From Hamiltosporidium tvaerminnensis (lineage: Eukaryota; Microsporidia; Dubosqiidae): a stretch of DNA of 64,000 nucleotides. The position numbers and the translations under genes are program-made. The first letter of the stretch is position 1, and each line of letters opens with the position of its first letter. The DNA lies in contig CM061250.1 in NCBI GenBank assembly GCA_022605425.2, forward strand, positions 726,001 to 790,000, written 5' to 3'. The notes under the pieces are model-generated. The model had not been told where the DNA came from. It made no database searches and worked only from the letters and a program-made list of their open reading frames with translations. Below are positions 35,301-46,999 of the stretch, one piece after another.

Positions 35301-35372
35301 GTTTATTGATATTATGTCTTGACTGGCTTCTTCGTATGAAAAGGCTGAGGAGAAGTTGTCTTGGTTTTCCAT
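32299..35372 (-). CDS. MCM4: MCM4, replicative helicase subunit, with four frame breaks inside repeat inserts
   Basis: MCM4 is one of six subunits of the MCM2-7 ring that unwinds DNA at replication forks in the nucleus. The blocks in order are as follows. 35372-35067 is the N terminus with VIWGTNINVQEV. About 35058-34451 is the helical domain with TYPQEIIP, NPKDIDKIVEVRGMVIR and the first zinc pair ECVVC. About 34470-33010 has the second zinc pair CVCGSRF, the OB part (SMFSDKQIVKIQEHP) and the AAA+ core: Walker A GDPGVSKS (33515-33537), Walker B CCIDEFDKM (33331-33354), sensor ASCNP and arginine finger LLSRFD (33129-33140). About 32916-32302 has the lid and C terminus (PRQLESLIRLAEAHA-like TRQLESMIRLSEAHARMR). 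LFSDKQ and the lid match MCM4 rather than its paralogues. The ATG at 35372 has a run of six C about 9 bp upstream. Frame must change near 35064, 34450, 33008 and 32890-32919, each inside Asn/Asp/Ser-coding repeats. Confidence 0.88.
33660..34015 (-). repeat. Asn/Asp/Ser repeat insert inside MCM4
   Basis: About 115 codons of imperfect SNMDSRECD, NNNMDSNNN, NPVYTNN and NNHTNIYTN repeats lie between the OB domain (ending VLNSGVKGVGML) and the AAA+ domain (starting PFTYSTLYNSIAPSVYG). Unlike the other inserts in this gene it keeps the reading frame. Human and yeast MCM4 have no such insert here. Confidence 0.85.
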
Positions 35373-35375
35373 TTT

Positions 35376-35385
35376 GTAGGGGGGT
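35376..35385 (-). promoter_or_regulatory. C-rich box just before the MCM4 start
   Basis: On the coding strand a run of six C is followed by TACAAA and the ATG, the spacing of the CCC-like start-proximal signal described in microsporidia. Confidence 0.5.
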
Positions 35386-35395
35386 GTAAGTAGAG

Positions 35396-35640
35396 AATAA
35401 AAAAAGGGAATGAAGGGGATATATTAGGTGGGGATATGTTAGATATGAGTAGGATATTAGTAGGATAGATGGGATATTAGATGAGTATTAGATGGAATAT
35501 TAGTAGGATAGATAGATGGGGTATTAGATGAGTATTAGATGGGATATTAGTAGGATAGATGGGATATTAGTAGGATAGATGGGGTATTAGATGAGTATTA
35601 GATGGGATATTAGTAGAAGATAGATGGGATAGATAGGTAT
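35396..35640. repeat. Minisatellite upstream of MCM4 (gggatattag / taggataga units)
   Basis: Interleaved gatgggatattag, taggata and gatgagtattagat units, purine-rich on the plus strand. It fills most of the MCM4 upstream region. Confidence 0.85.
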
Positions 35641-35851
35641 AATATATCTTTTTTATATTACTTATATTAAAAATATTCTATTTTTTTAAATTTTTTTATA
35701 TTAAAATATTTTATTTTTAAAAAATATTTTCTTTTTTTTTAAAAATATTGTAAATTATTTTCTCTTAGTTTAGCATCTTATTTACTTTTCCAATCTATTT
35801 ATATATTTACATATAATTTACTTAGAAGTTTACATAGTTGCTAAAATATTT

Positions 35852-35864
35852 ATATATTTATTTA
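35852..35864. repeat. Left target-site duplication of the truncated LINE (13 bp)
   Basis: atatatttattta, repeated at 36666-36678. The sequence is low-complexity, so it is weaker evidence than the retroposon duplications. Confidence 0.5.
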
Positions 35865-36665
35865 ATTTTTATTTAATAAAATTCTGGGTTAAAATATTTT
35901 TTACCATTTTTACATGTTTTCTTCTACCTCTTTGACCACTTTTGTCTCTTCTTCCAAATCCGACTCTTCATTTATGTTATTGGTCGGTTCCTCTAAAGTG
36001 GTTCCTCCTTGTAAAATAAAGGGGGCTTTATATTTTGGTTTAAAATTTTTGGCACCATCTTCCTCTGTTTTCGCTTCTTTTAAAGGGGGTATTGGTTCCT
36101 CGATCTCTGATCTCATAATAACACCCATTGACGCTCTCTCCCGCTCTCTTCGGCATTTAGTCTGACTAGTCCTCTTCGTCGATCAGGAAATGTTTCGACT
36201 GTTTTCTTAGTGCTATAGACTATGTATGCCTCTACATTCATGGGTATTTCTGTCTTTTAGATAAGATTTATGGTATTTTGTCAATACCGTCCCGGTCATC
36301 ACATAGGGATTATCTCAACACTACACTTATAAATAAGGCCCACTCATTGGCTGCGGTCATACTCTAGTTTTTCGTTTCACTATTTGAAGTGAATCTTGAA
36401 GTGATTCCTACTTATGAGTGTTATCTTATTTTCTTCTTATCTAAAATAAATATGTCGGGTCTGTTTTCCAATTTTAACATCGTTTTTATTCTGGTGTCCA
36501 CTCTTATCTCTGCATACTCATTATCGAATTTCTTGAACTGAGTGGCTCCTTATTCGTTTTGAAGACTTAAACTTATATCTATTTAGAGGGAAGGTGTGGC
36601 ATCTAACCACTTCATTGCCGTCTAGTGTAATCTGGCCTGATTTTTTCATCTGTTGCTGATGATCC
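35865..36665 (-). mobile_element. 5'-truncated Dong/R4-type LINE, 0.8 kb, endonuclease end only
   Basis: Collinear on the minus strand with the 3' 0.8 kb of the LINE at 47.0-50.6 kb. Translation across frames shows the restriction-like endonuclease domain typical of Dong/R4 elements: NRPDIFILDKKK, VGITS, IIPYVMT-like, TKYHKSYL, GIPMNVEAY and DRRRGL. A C-terminal acidic tail is still open for 72 codons (36128-35910; ESDLEEETKVVKEVEEN). The 3' end is followed by a short A/T tail and a 13-bp direct repeat. The 5' end is abrupt, as with incomplete reverse transcription. Several frameshifts are present. It lies between MCM4 and TAF11 and does not touch either coding region. Confidence 0.75.
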
Positions 36666-36738
36666 ATATATTTATTTATATATATATTTATTTATTTATT
36701 TATTTATTTATTTATTTGTTTATTTATTTATTTGTTTA
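36666..36738. repeat. Microsatellite (ttta)n
   Basis: About 14 tttatt-type units with a few tttg variants, directly at the truncated 5' edge of the LINE. Confidence 0.9.
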
Positions 36739-36907
36739 GTTAATAATATAAAATATCTTTTACAATTACATATACTAACATAGTATCTTCTACTGTTATA
36801 TATCTATACAAATATATAATATCTTCTACAATTATATTAAATACTACACTTGATTACTTACATCCTTTGCTTATAAAAATTACTATATTACCACCCATAC
36901 AATATAT

Positions 36908-37318
36908 ATGCCTTCAGAAGACTCAAATAATATAAATAACGAAGATATAAATACTTCTTCAACAAATGAAGAATCTTCTTCTACAAATATATACCCCTCG
37001 CGTATAACAAAGATATTGGATACATTTACAGATAAAGAAATATTACGGTATGAGAGTTTTAGAAGGTCGGGGTTTCCAAAAAATATGATACGTAAATTTA
37101 CTAATCATACGCTTAAACAGGCGTGTAATCCTAATTTTATTATTGCTATATCTGGTATTGCAAAGGTTTTTGTTGGAGAAATTGTTTATGAGGCTAAGGC
37201 TGTACAGAGCGATTTAAATGAGGAGGGGCCACTTCTTCCGTCACATGTACATGAAGCATACCGTAGGTTGTGTAATAGATGTCCTAATATGAAAATATAT
37301 AATAAGAAGAGATGGTAA
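36908..37318 (+). CDS. TAF11: TFIID subunit TAF11, 136 aa
   Basis: TAF11 (human TAFII28) is a histone-fold subunit of TFIID that pairs with TAF13 and contacts TBP at promoters in the nucleus. Residues 1-33 are a Ser/Asn/Glu-rich disordered leader. Residues about 43-133 match the TAF11 domain along its length: RYESFRRSGFPKNMIRKF (family RYExYRRSxFPKAxIKR), then IAISGIAKVFVGEIVYEA (family xAMSGIxKVFVGEVVExA) and LLPSHVHEAYRRL (family LxPxHxREAxRRL). The domain is complete. The protein is shorter than its animal homologue only at the N terminus. The start at 36908 has a CCC box about 13 bp upstream (accaCCCatac). It is intact and intronless. It is divergent from MCM4, with the truncated LINE and two repeat tracts between them. 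Confidence 0.92.
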   Translation: MPSEDSNNINNEDINTSSTNEESSSTNIYPSRITKILDTFTDKEILRYESFRRSGFPKNMIRKFTNHTLKQACNPNFIIAISGIAKVFVGEIVYEAKAVQSDLNEEGPLLPSHVHEAYRRLCNRCPNMKIYNKKRW

Positions 37319-37470
37319 GATAGGGTTGGGGTAGGATATGGTTGTGGTAGGATATGGTTGTGGTAGGATATGATTGTGGTATAATAAGTTTTTTATAGTA
37401 GAATTGTGGTATGATTGGGCTGTGGTAAGATATGGTTGTGGTAGGATATGGTTGTGGTATGGTTATGAAA
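37319..37470. repeat. Minisatellite, 16-bp unit (gtaggatatggttgtg)
   Basis: About five good copies and several decayed ones, G-rich on the plus strand, starting immediately after the TAF11 stop codon. Confidence 0.85.
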
Positions 37471-40400
37471 TGATGTATGATTGGATGTATGATTGGATGT
37501 CGTAGGGATAGGGTTTCTGTGGATTTAGATTAAGGTAATGAAGAATTGAATGTATTAAATTTATGAGACATAATATTTATTCTAACGTTAATACTGAAAT
37601 TGATAGAGTGTTATATCAGTTGTTTATTAAAAGATATTTAATAATGTTATTTCTAAAAGAAATAAATTTTAAATGAAAACTTACTGAGCTTATTTGGATA
37701 AATTAAATGTTTTTTAAAACTACTTTTTTAGCATTAAATGGAAGAGATGTTGTATTCAAAAGTATAATTTTATTTACGTTTAAAACTGTTTTATTTATCT
37801 CTTTTTTTCTGTCTATTATAGAACGTATATGTGTATTATTTTTCAGAGCATTTTTGACTATTTTGATTTACTGGGTTTAAGGTAATTGAATAATTGTTTT
37901 TACAGGCTTTTGATTGAAGTAAATTTATTAATTACAGCAAAAAAATTTACATGGTAGTAAAATCAGAAATGGTAAATCTGGTTATTGGTAATATAATCTC
38001 GTATTTAATATCATAATTTGGATAATTTTGTATAAAAATAATCGCTCATTAAAACCCCACATGGTAATATATCACATGTCAATATGATTACATTGCAGTC
38101 AATTATACTTACGCAAAAATAAAATATCAAGAAATATCAATCACGGTTGCAATCCTGTAGTGGGTTTAAGATTATATATTATAATATAAAAAGAGGGTCT
38201 TGTTGAAATAATATTGAACCAAAGACGCCCGTAATTAGTTAAAATAATTAAGGAATAAAATATTTAGTTTTATACACGGATTTCGATAATAATTTTTAAG
38301 ACGGTATGTAACAATATGTTTATTCTCATGTTTCAATTGAATATTCTTATTATGAGATATTTATCTGGTTACCAAAGGGGAGAGTATAAACACATCAGAA
38401 AAAACATCTGCTTGGTCATGAGTGGTTAAAAAAGTGAGATACGGGTTGGGAATATTGATGAAATATAATCCAAACTGGTTTTATGAGCTAATCTTTTATA
38501 AGCCTGAACATAAAAGAATTTGCAGTGAAAAATGAAGATTAAATAACTATTTAAGTATTCAACGGTCTGGCAGGGAAATCCGACTATGAGTACCTAAGCG
38601 TCAAATGTAAGAGATTCAAAAAAAAACAAAAGAACATGTAGATATTATATGGTTTTGATTCTTTGAAATGATATTCCTGGAAAGAAGAATAGACCCAAGA
38701 AGATCAAAGACTCTGACCAGCAAAAAAATACGTGGGTATTTTCATTTGTGTATCCATAACATCAAAGCCAAAAGAAGACTGAAATGAGTAAGTATTTTTC
38801 AAATTTAAATAGAATAATATTCATTTAGAAAATCATAAGCCTGTGTGAAATCAATATAATTCTCAATTCTGATATAGTAGATCTTTGTATCTTATATATC
38901 CAATTCAAAATATGTATGAATGACACTGTAGATACTTATTTAATATATTAAGACCTTTTCTGGCTTTCTTGACATTGCTTAAGAAGAGTGAAGCAGTTTC
39001 ACATGCTTTGATAGTTGCATTTTTTGCAGCTCAAACTTATCATATAATACCGAGATTTCCTCACCTATATATTTACAGAAGCTAAGATGTATAAATACTT
39101 ATCGACTTTTATGTAATTTTAGTTAGAAAAGTGTCTGCTGATTACCCACTATTACTCATTCCACAACCAATTGTAAAAAAGAAAAATAATTTAATAAACT
39201 TATCTTTTTTCCAATGAATTTTCTTATACTGAGAAATAGCTTTTTTTCTTGCATATACTTGTTTCGAAGTAAAAAAAAAATTTCTTCTAATTGAAGAGAA
39301 TTTTTTTATCGAAAATAAATGAATCGTAGAAATATTTAATTACAAGACTAAAAACTTTAAATTACGAAGTATTTATCTCTTAACATGAACAGCGATCGAA
39401 ATATATGGTTTATAAAAAAGCGCGCGATGCATATATTATAAAGTTTAAGATATATGTAGATTGTCGCATGAACTTATAAAAGTAATAGCAGATGATCATA
39501 TCATAGCGCAAGTCTATGTTCTCGACTCTAAAAATTGTTTATTCATATTGTAATAGAAGCCATAATATAGAGACTACATGAAAATATTGCTAGGTTCGCA
39601 AAACGATACTACTCGTTAAATATTGCTAATATTTTCAGCAATATTTGCTCTTGAAGCGATTTAATGTAATTTGGAGGAATTATACTGATTTTCATGAAAA
39701 GAACTTTAGATGAATCTTGTTCACATCGAAACAAGAAAATATAAAGACGCTGAGAATAGATTCTACATATTCTGAATTTATAGCTCATTTTTTACTATAA
39801 AACATATCGAAACAATGAATAAGCTCATTTAGCGAACACAGTTGACAATTTTATTATATTTAAAGGCATCAATAGTATCATATAAACAGATAGTGTGGAA
39901 TAATTTATAAACGGGCAGATATCCAAATTAATAGCAAATTAAGAACTCTTTTTATTACCTTAACACCAAGCATTTATAAAATTAAGAACAGATAGAGAGA
40001 CTCAACTATACAACTAAATTTATGTCAAAATCTAAGAATATCTCGTCAAAAAAGGGATTGAATTATATAAAAATTGTGTTTAGATATAATCAAATTTGAA
40101 CCAGAACATACACGGTACCAGAATGGTTGAATTTAAATGTGCTGATTTTGCCTATTTAGAAGTATCTAGGTAAAGGCTTCTTTAATAGAGACTAGCTCGA
40201 TCTTTTTAAAAAAATGATTTAGCAATCAGTATAACAACAGATTCGATTTGGAAAAAATGTTTATAAATATATTGTTCAAACTTATATTTCTTTCTTCAAC
40301 CATTGAGTTAAATATAATTTACTTGTATATTTTATATGAAAACCAAATAGCCTATTATGGTGTATTAAAATACTACAGTCTCGTTGTCGATAATGCTGTT

Positions 40401-43099
40401 CGATACAAAACAGATGCCAAAGAAAAAGAATATTTTTCAAGTTCTTAATCAGAGAAATATCTGGAAAATATAAATTAAAATATCGAAATCCTATTTAAAG
40501 TTAGTCAAATAGATATTGGTTGTAAAAGATCTAATAAAATCTATAATTCTAACGATTATACTTAAATATCAAGGCCAATATGTAGCTCGATGAAAAATAT
40601 GGTCTATGTACACATGCTTCGTTCAAAATTAAATCCCTATGAACATGTTCTCTACTAAACAGATATTTCGAATCTTATCAAAAACTCGAAAAATATCAAA
40701 ACAGATGGCTTTCATATAGAAAAGCAACCTAAAATCGTAGCCATATATAACTATAATTGCCTTTTAATAGAAACGACGGCAAACGGTAAATTGTTTAACA
40801 AAATCGTATCAATAAGTATAACCAGGATAAGTCATTCCATCTAAAAAAACAAGGCAAACTATTTAGAGCTCATTCAAAATACACGTTTTAATCTTTAAGC
40901 GTAGTATCTTTATATTTCTTTATCAATATGTTTTCTTGACGAAGCTCTTTTGATTCTTTTTTTTAGATTCCTAAATTAAAATAATTAGAACGAATAGAAA
41001 ATAAAATATCTTGCGAAAGAAATTGTTGGCATAGATAGATTAAGAAGCGCAGATTTATGAAAAATACTTTTTGAGGGTTTATGTGCATATCCCTTTTTTG
41101 TAATTTCGGAACCAACAATTGTCCAGAGATAAGTTCAACATTAAATGTATCTAAAGTTTGCTTCGATTATAAGTTTTAAAATATCTAATCCAGTTCAGAT
41201 AAGTATCTAAGACAAAAAAAGTATGGATTTCTCGACTTAATTTACTTTAAGTATCATCACATATGTGAATTTGAAAAATTTAACAATTTATGATTTTATC
41301 CAAAAATAACTCTATTACAATAATTCATTGGTTTTTTTATTTTAAGTTTTGTTGCTACCTTAAAAAAAAAGATTTTTACTTCTGTTTTTCTAATACAAAT
41401 TCAATTTTTTTTTCTAAATTTCTATGAAGTTCTTAAACGATAAAAATAGTCTAAAATGTCTTCAAAGCAAAAAAATATATTAACACTCTAAATAATTTAT
41501 CTAACACGTACATTCTTTGAAAAAATACTTCAATTTAAGTTCTAGGTAACATAAGTTTTTTCATAAAAACTCATTTAATGAAATTAATCTAATGAATGAT
41601 TCAATTATTTTAAGATTTTTTAATAGTTGCTGCTTAATTTACACGCTTTCTTTAGAATTTTACAAGTGTAAAATTAGTTTGAAGCGTTTGGTATGATCTC
41701 TGTACAAACCAAACACATCGTAACTAATCATAAATTGGGTTTTTGGGATTATATTCTGTGTTTGTTATAACGACATATATACTTTGGTTTATTGTTTATT
41801 TATGGAAATTTCAATAATACAAAATTTATTAAAAACATAAAAAGTTCTTATAGTTCTTGTTTTAAAATGTTTTCTGCCTTTTTGACAAGTTTTTACCGTC
41901 TAATTCTCTTTTTTGTTTAAAAGAAAACATTTTTTGCGATTTTTCGTTCACAATTATGTGTCATTCAATTCTATGATTTTTTTTGAGATTATGTTTTTTT
42001 ATATTAAAGTATTTTCTTGAGCAATGTATGAATTATTTAAATCATTCTGCTGTTTTTGTTCTCTAAAGTATTTGTTCATTTTGTCAGTTTTATGTTTAAG
42101 CATCAGTTATCTTTGTAAATTAAGAAGAAGATTCTTTTTTTTGATTTTATATGTTTTTCTAATATATATTTTTATGTTCTGTGATATTAGAGTTTTAAAA
42201 TATATTCTATGGTTATTTTTTTAAATAAAAATAAAAGTTTTTAGATAATACACTTTATAGAATAAAATTTAACATTTGACTTAACACTTTAAGTATAATT
42301 GATTTTCGCTGGCGCTATTTGTTTCATAATTTTTACGTAAATTTTAAATAAGGTTTGAATCGACTGATGGCAAATTATTAATTTTCATCGCTAAATATAA
42401 CTGAATTCAAATTTAACTACCGCTCGTTTTTATTTTTATCTAGCTTTTCCTTTTAGAGTGTATGAATTCTGCAAAATTCAGAAGAAATTTACTCTTAGTC
42501 GTTTTGAATTGATTTATACGTAAAAAACTAAAAATTGAATTATATTATCGAATTGGATGTTTTTTTTGTCATCTAGAGTAGTTTAACAGCATAAAATCTG
42601 TTCAAATAACGAAGCTAGTGATATAAAACACGATTCTGCTAGAAATAGCAAATATTTTTAATTCGTTTCCTATTATAAAATTAAAAAAATGTTGTTTTTT
42701 ACGAAATATGAAAATATTCATAGAATCGCAAGTATTAAAATAAATCCATGATAAATTTTGACTTTAAACGTTGAATCTCTTAATTTTTTCACTCTAGATA
42801 AAATTTAAGATTGGAATAGCCCTAAAGGGCTACTATGGTTATACATTTAGATATAAAAACTGTTTTATTAAATGTTCCTGGCTTTTAGGTAAACATATGT
42901 TTCATTTATTATCATATAATAGAAATTTAAAGTAAAATCAAATGAGTATAAGCTAAAAAGTTTGAATACATTTTGAGTAATATCTTAAGACTTTATTTAT
43001 GAAATGCGAACACATTGAATTATCATATATTTTAACGTTTTTTTTTAAACCAACAAACAAGTGATAAATTTATTTTAAAAAATATTTTGATTTCTAACT
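37471..43099. other. Gene-free AT-rich DNA, about 5.6 kb
   Basis: No gene, element or RNA recognised. The small frames at 40248-40448 and 42024-42224 are hydrophobic low-complexity products of T-rich DNA. Confidence 0.5.
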
Positions 43100-46000
43100 A
43101 TATAGATTTCATAGTTTTTAATAATATAGACGAACATAATTAAAAAAAAATTCATTTTTTATACTATATAAAGATTATTTTCGTTATTTAAATTCGCTGT
43201 TATATTCATTTCTAGTATAAAAAACTGCCATAATTTAATTCGGGGCCATACATACTAAAAAAAATAGTTTTCACGGAAAGTTTGAAATTAAAAATAGAAG
43301 ACATTATGCCGCATTTTATTATACACTGAGTTTTCTCTGTCTCTACTTCTCAAAAGTTATAAAAAAATTCACATAAACTTATGAAAACTTATTTGAACTT
43401 ATTTAAAATCCGAAGATGCTATATAAAATGTTTTCGGAACTTTTAAAATCTTCTATTTTTACTTTCGATACATTTTCTATAAACAGATTCATAATTTTTT
43501 AGAGTTTTTACTATGTTCCACTGTTTTTCTTGATTATAAACACTTTATAAAGTACAAAATGTCAGTTAAATTTTAATATTATAAATCTAAAATAAACTTT
43601 AATGTATTTTAAGCTTTTATACTTTTCAAATTGTGTATTTATCTTGCGTAAGTTCTATTCTAGGTTTGCTGATGTAAAATATAGAAACGATTTGCATATC
43701 AAGTATGATAACAAAGTTGTTAATGATAATAATATAGGGGATCCCCAAAAAACAGCATCCGAATAATTTTTTTTGGGTTTTTTGAAAATAACTAATTTTC
43801 TTCATTTTATTTTTCGACTTCATAATTCCTTTTTAGATTTAAACTTCTTATTTTTTGCTTTTTAACTCGATCGGTTTCCTCTTTACCAATAAAAGCATAA
43901 ATATAATTATTTCCAGTTCTCTCTATAAAAAATTCATAGTATCTGTATGTTTTGCCTTTAGCCGCTTGCAAAATCTATCAAGGAGAACGGAATAAGCGGA
44001 GAATATAATATAAAATACACATATCCTAAATGCCGAATATGCCGCAATATATGTCGAAAAACTTTCAGTATAAAATAAAAGTCATGTTTCCGCGGTCTAA
44101 TATTGTAACAAGATTGGCTTTAAATCTATTAAAACTTGGAAAAAATGCTAGACTAAATCTAGGATTCTTGTTATTGTTATATTTAGCTCAACTATGCAAT
44201 CCTTAGATTTTTGCGTATATGAAACGCAAATTTGTTTGTTCAAGTTTCTATGCTTTTTTATAGAATCCAATGGATTTGGGTTTTTTGGTACCTTATATTC
44301 ATATTGCTTCATATCAATTCTAAGTGCTGAATAGTGTATACCCCCGTTAAAAACCTTCTGTTGGGTAATTAATGTGTACAATTTGTATTAAAATCATTGC
44401 TGCTATTATGTTAGGATATAACCCACACTGGATAATTACGCCAATCCCCTATAATGTAGAGTTACATCTGGTTTAAAAGAAACAAATAAAAAACATTCAT
44501 TTTTTCATCTTCTACTCTGAAAGGTAAAAGAGTAACAGAACAAGTAAGAAATAGGTAATCAATAGCGAGAATTATAAAATCTTACAAAATGGTTAAGAAA
44601 AATTTACCGCATTTATATGTCTTCTATTGGTTTTATAAAATCGTAAACAGGTAAGAAAGTATTGCTCTTAGAATTTGGGATTTGTGATTAGTGCTTAGGT
44701 CGTTAATTTAACTCAATCACTTTTATTTAGTCTGAATGTATGAATTTCCCTTTAAATAAAAATAACAAACATTGGATTATAGCAGACTAATCAAATTTAA
44801 ATAGTTACATTGATAAATTTATCATTATGTTGTATAATTCAAAACTAAAAATAATAAAATAGATCAAAATAAGAGAAAAATGTAATATTGTTATTTTTTT
44901 AATGTAATTTTGCCTATTATTTCTTGATTTTTTACACTATTCGTTAATTTGATTTTTGGCTAATTTATAATAATATCAGCACTGAGTTGATTGTAGGTTA
45001 AAAATTCTTTGGAGCTTCTTGTTATACTAATTCGGCGATGCTTTTTAAAATAGTAATATCAACAAATTTTTTCTTAATAAAGATTCAAATAATGGATTTC
45101 TTAGATTGATATTTTTTTTAAACTATTGTCATATATAAGCGTATTTTTTTTCTTTTTATGTATTTCGATAAAAACAAAGAATCTTGGCTGATAAATTCAG
45201 TACTCATGTTTTTGCCTTAGGCGATCTCCTTTTCATTAACTATTCCTTGGGATTTAATGCTTAAGTAGTCGTATAATTTATTGCTACTAAATTGATCAAG
45301 ATACTCGAGAATACTTCTTTTAGCAAATTATAAATTTGTATAGATTAGTAATATTCTCTTTTTACGCAATGTTTGTGTTATAATTTTGAGCGAATCTTGG
45401 TTTTCACATAATTTTCTGCTTAAATAAATTATCTGCAGGTTTTCGCAGAGATTATAATGGATAGTTTATCGAATTCTTACAAGAAATTGATTCTACCCCT
45501 TATTATGGTTTTATTTTGCTGATTCTTCTTTTTTAATGTTGTTATACATCAGAAGTATAAACTTAGTGCATGTGGGACTTTTATATTCGCTATATGCATA
45601 TTATTTGGCGTTCTTTAGACGTTTTCATTGAATTTGTGCGATCTGCATGCTAACCTTGACTTTTTGTTTTGACACATATATGCTTCAAACAGTTTGTTAG
45701 CGCCTAAATATAGCACTGTATTTATATCGGTCTGTATAATATGTAAAGCACAATGAGACACTGGTCACACATACCAAATCTTGGCTTACAAGTAACTAAA
45801 ATTATTCTCTAAAGTTTTTTTGTATTTAAATGAGAGTATATAACATTGTAATGTGGGAAATTTTCGTTATAAACTGTAATGTTTTTAAATTATAAAGGAA
45901 AGCACAAAGAAAAGAGTTAAACTGTATAAAAAAAACAATTTTTATATAAGCGACAGTGGAAACAATCTAGAATCAAAATGTATAATGGAAATGTACATTT

Positions 46001-46250
46001 AGTTTATTGCATAACTATTAGGTATTAATTCAGATGTTCATATGCTTCGCTCATAAACTTTCATAACTTTTTTTGTCTTTTTGCGTTTTTGTAGGTTGGA
46101 TAATTATTTTTCTTTTTCTTAAAATTTTTCTAACTCAAAAGTACAAATCATTTTATATATGGAGTATTGTGTCAAAGTAAGAATCGTTTCCGATATATTG
46201 TTTTTGCGAATTAAGACATTTTATTTTCATTTTGGTCCGGAATTATTTCC
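43100..46250 (+). repeat. Ancient direct duplication, left copy, part 1
   Basis: Diverged but collinear with 53700-57300 in the same orientation. Examples (left/right): attttcgttatttaaatt 43170 / attcttcgctatttaaatc 53761; agattcataat 43483 / 54082; ctaaaataaactt 43588 / 54183; ttatcttgcg 43638 / 54232; tttttcgacttcataatt 43810 / tttttcaacttcataatt 55152; ttttgcctattatttcttg 44908 / ttttgcccataatttcttg 55986; tcgagaatacttcttttagca 45306 / tcgataatacttattctagca 56402. No conserved frame was found. Boundaries are approximate. Confidence 0.65.
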
Positions 46251-46298
46251 CTATTAGGGAATGTTTCTTAAAAGTAAAGGTGGAGAATGGATAAGACC

Positions 46299-46990
46299 AT
46301 TTAAAACTTTTTTCTTTTCAATGAGTATACAAGATTAATGTATGAAATCATTATTTAGATTTTTGGCTGGAATAAAACCAGACTATATTTTGTTTATCTA
46401 TGGAATTTGTATCAGAATGAAGTCTACGAAATTTCGAAACTTTTATGCGAATTTATTCTGTAGTTTTTTATGTAAATAGTTGGCAGATCGCAGCTAAACG
46501 TGTAAGAAATCGCCGTTAGAAAGCAAAGGAACTTAGGCTTTCACAATCGAGTTGGAAAACTTAGTACCTGAGAGATATAAAAAAACCCGTTTACAGCCGG
46601 GAAAGCTACAATTTAGAATATATTGTTGGTATGACATTGCCTAGCTAATTTGATCCATGTAAGTCACCGAGATATATCTTGGCAAAGAGTTCACTAGATC
46701 TGGTAGTGTAGAGTAATTCGAGAGGCTGTATAGTCACGGGAGGTCCGGGGATAAGATTCAGCACTCTCACGCTCTCTGCTACGAACATTAGCGAACACCA
46801 GGCAACAGTCTCATTTATTAAATAGGTGCTACATATCTTCTAGATGAAAGGCTCTGAGGTTAAGGTATCGTAGGGGATATTTATGGAGTGTTGCAGGGCA
46901 ATAGTAGTAAAACCTAGAACTGCGTTAATGCCATAAAAAAATTAACTTTTGCCACTGTTTATAAATGATGTAATATTTTTTTAATAAATA
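46299..46990 (+). mobile_element. Old, diverged copy of the 0.73-kb retroposon (copy D)
   Basis: Full-length relative of copies A-C on the plus strand, from aggtggagaatggataa through tttttggctggaataaaacca, ggtatgacattgcc, gtgtagagta, caccaggcaac and aacctagaactgcgttaatg to gatgtaatattttttt. It has many substitutions and indels. The small frame of the family is partly readable (FLAGIKPDYI against FLVGIKPHYI) but broken. Its 3' end abuts the 3' end of the LINE on the other strand. Confidence 0.8.
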
Positions 46991-46999
46991 CTTTGAAAT

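Noticed and set aside
43980-44130. Merlin/ISXO2-type zinc ribbon (YTYPKCRICRNICRKTFSIK)
   Set aside because: The Cys spacing is suggestive, but no catalytic block follows in either direction and the stretch lies within the non-coding duplication.
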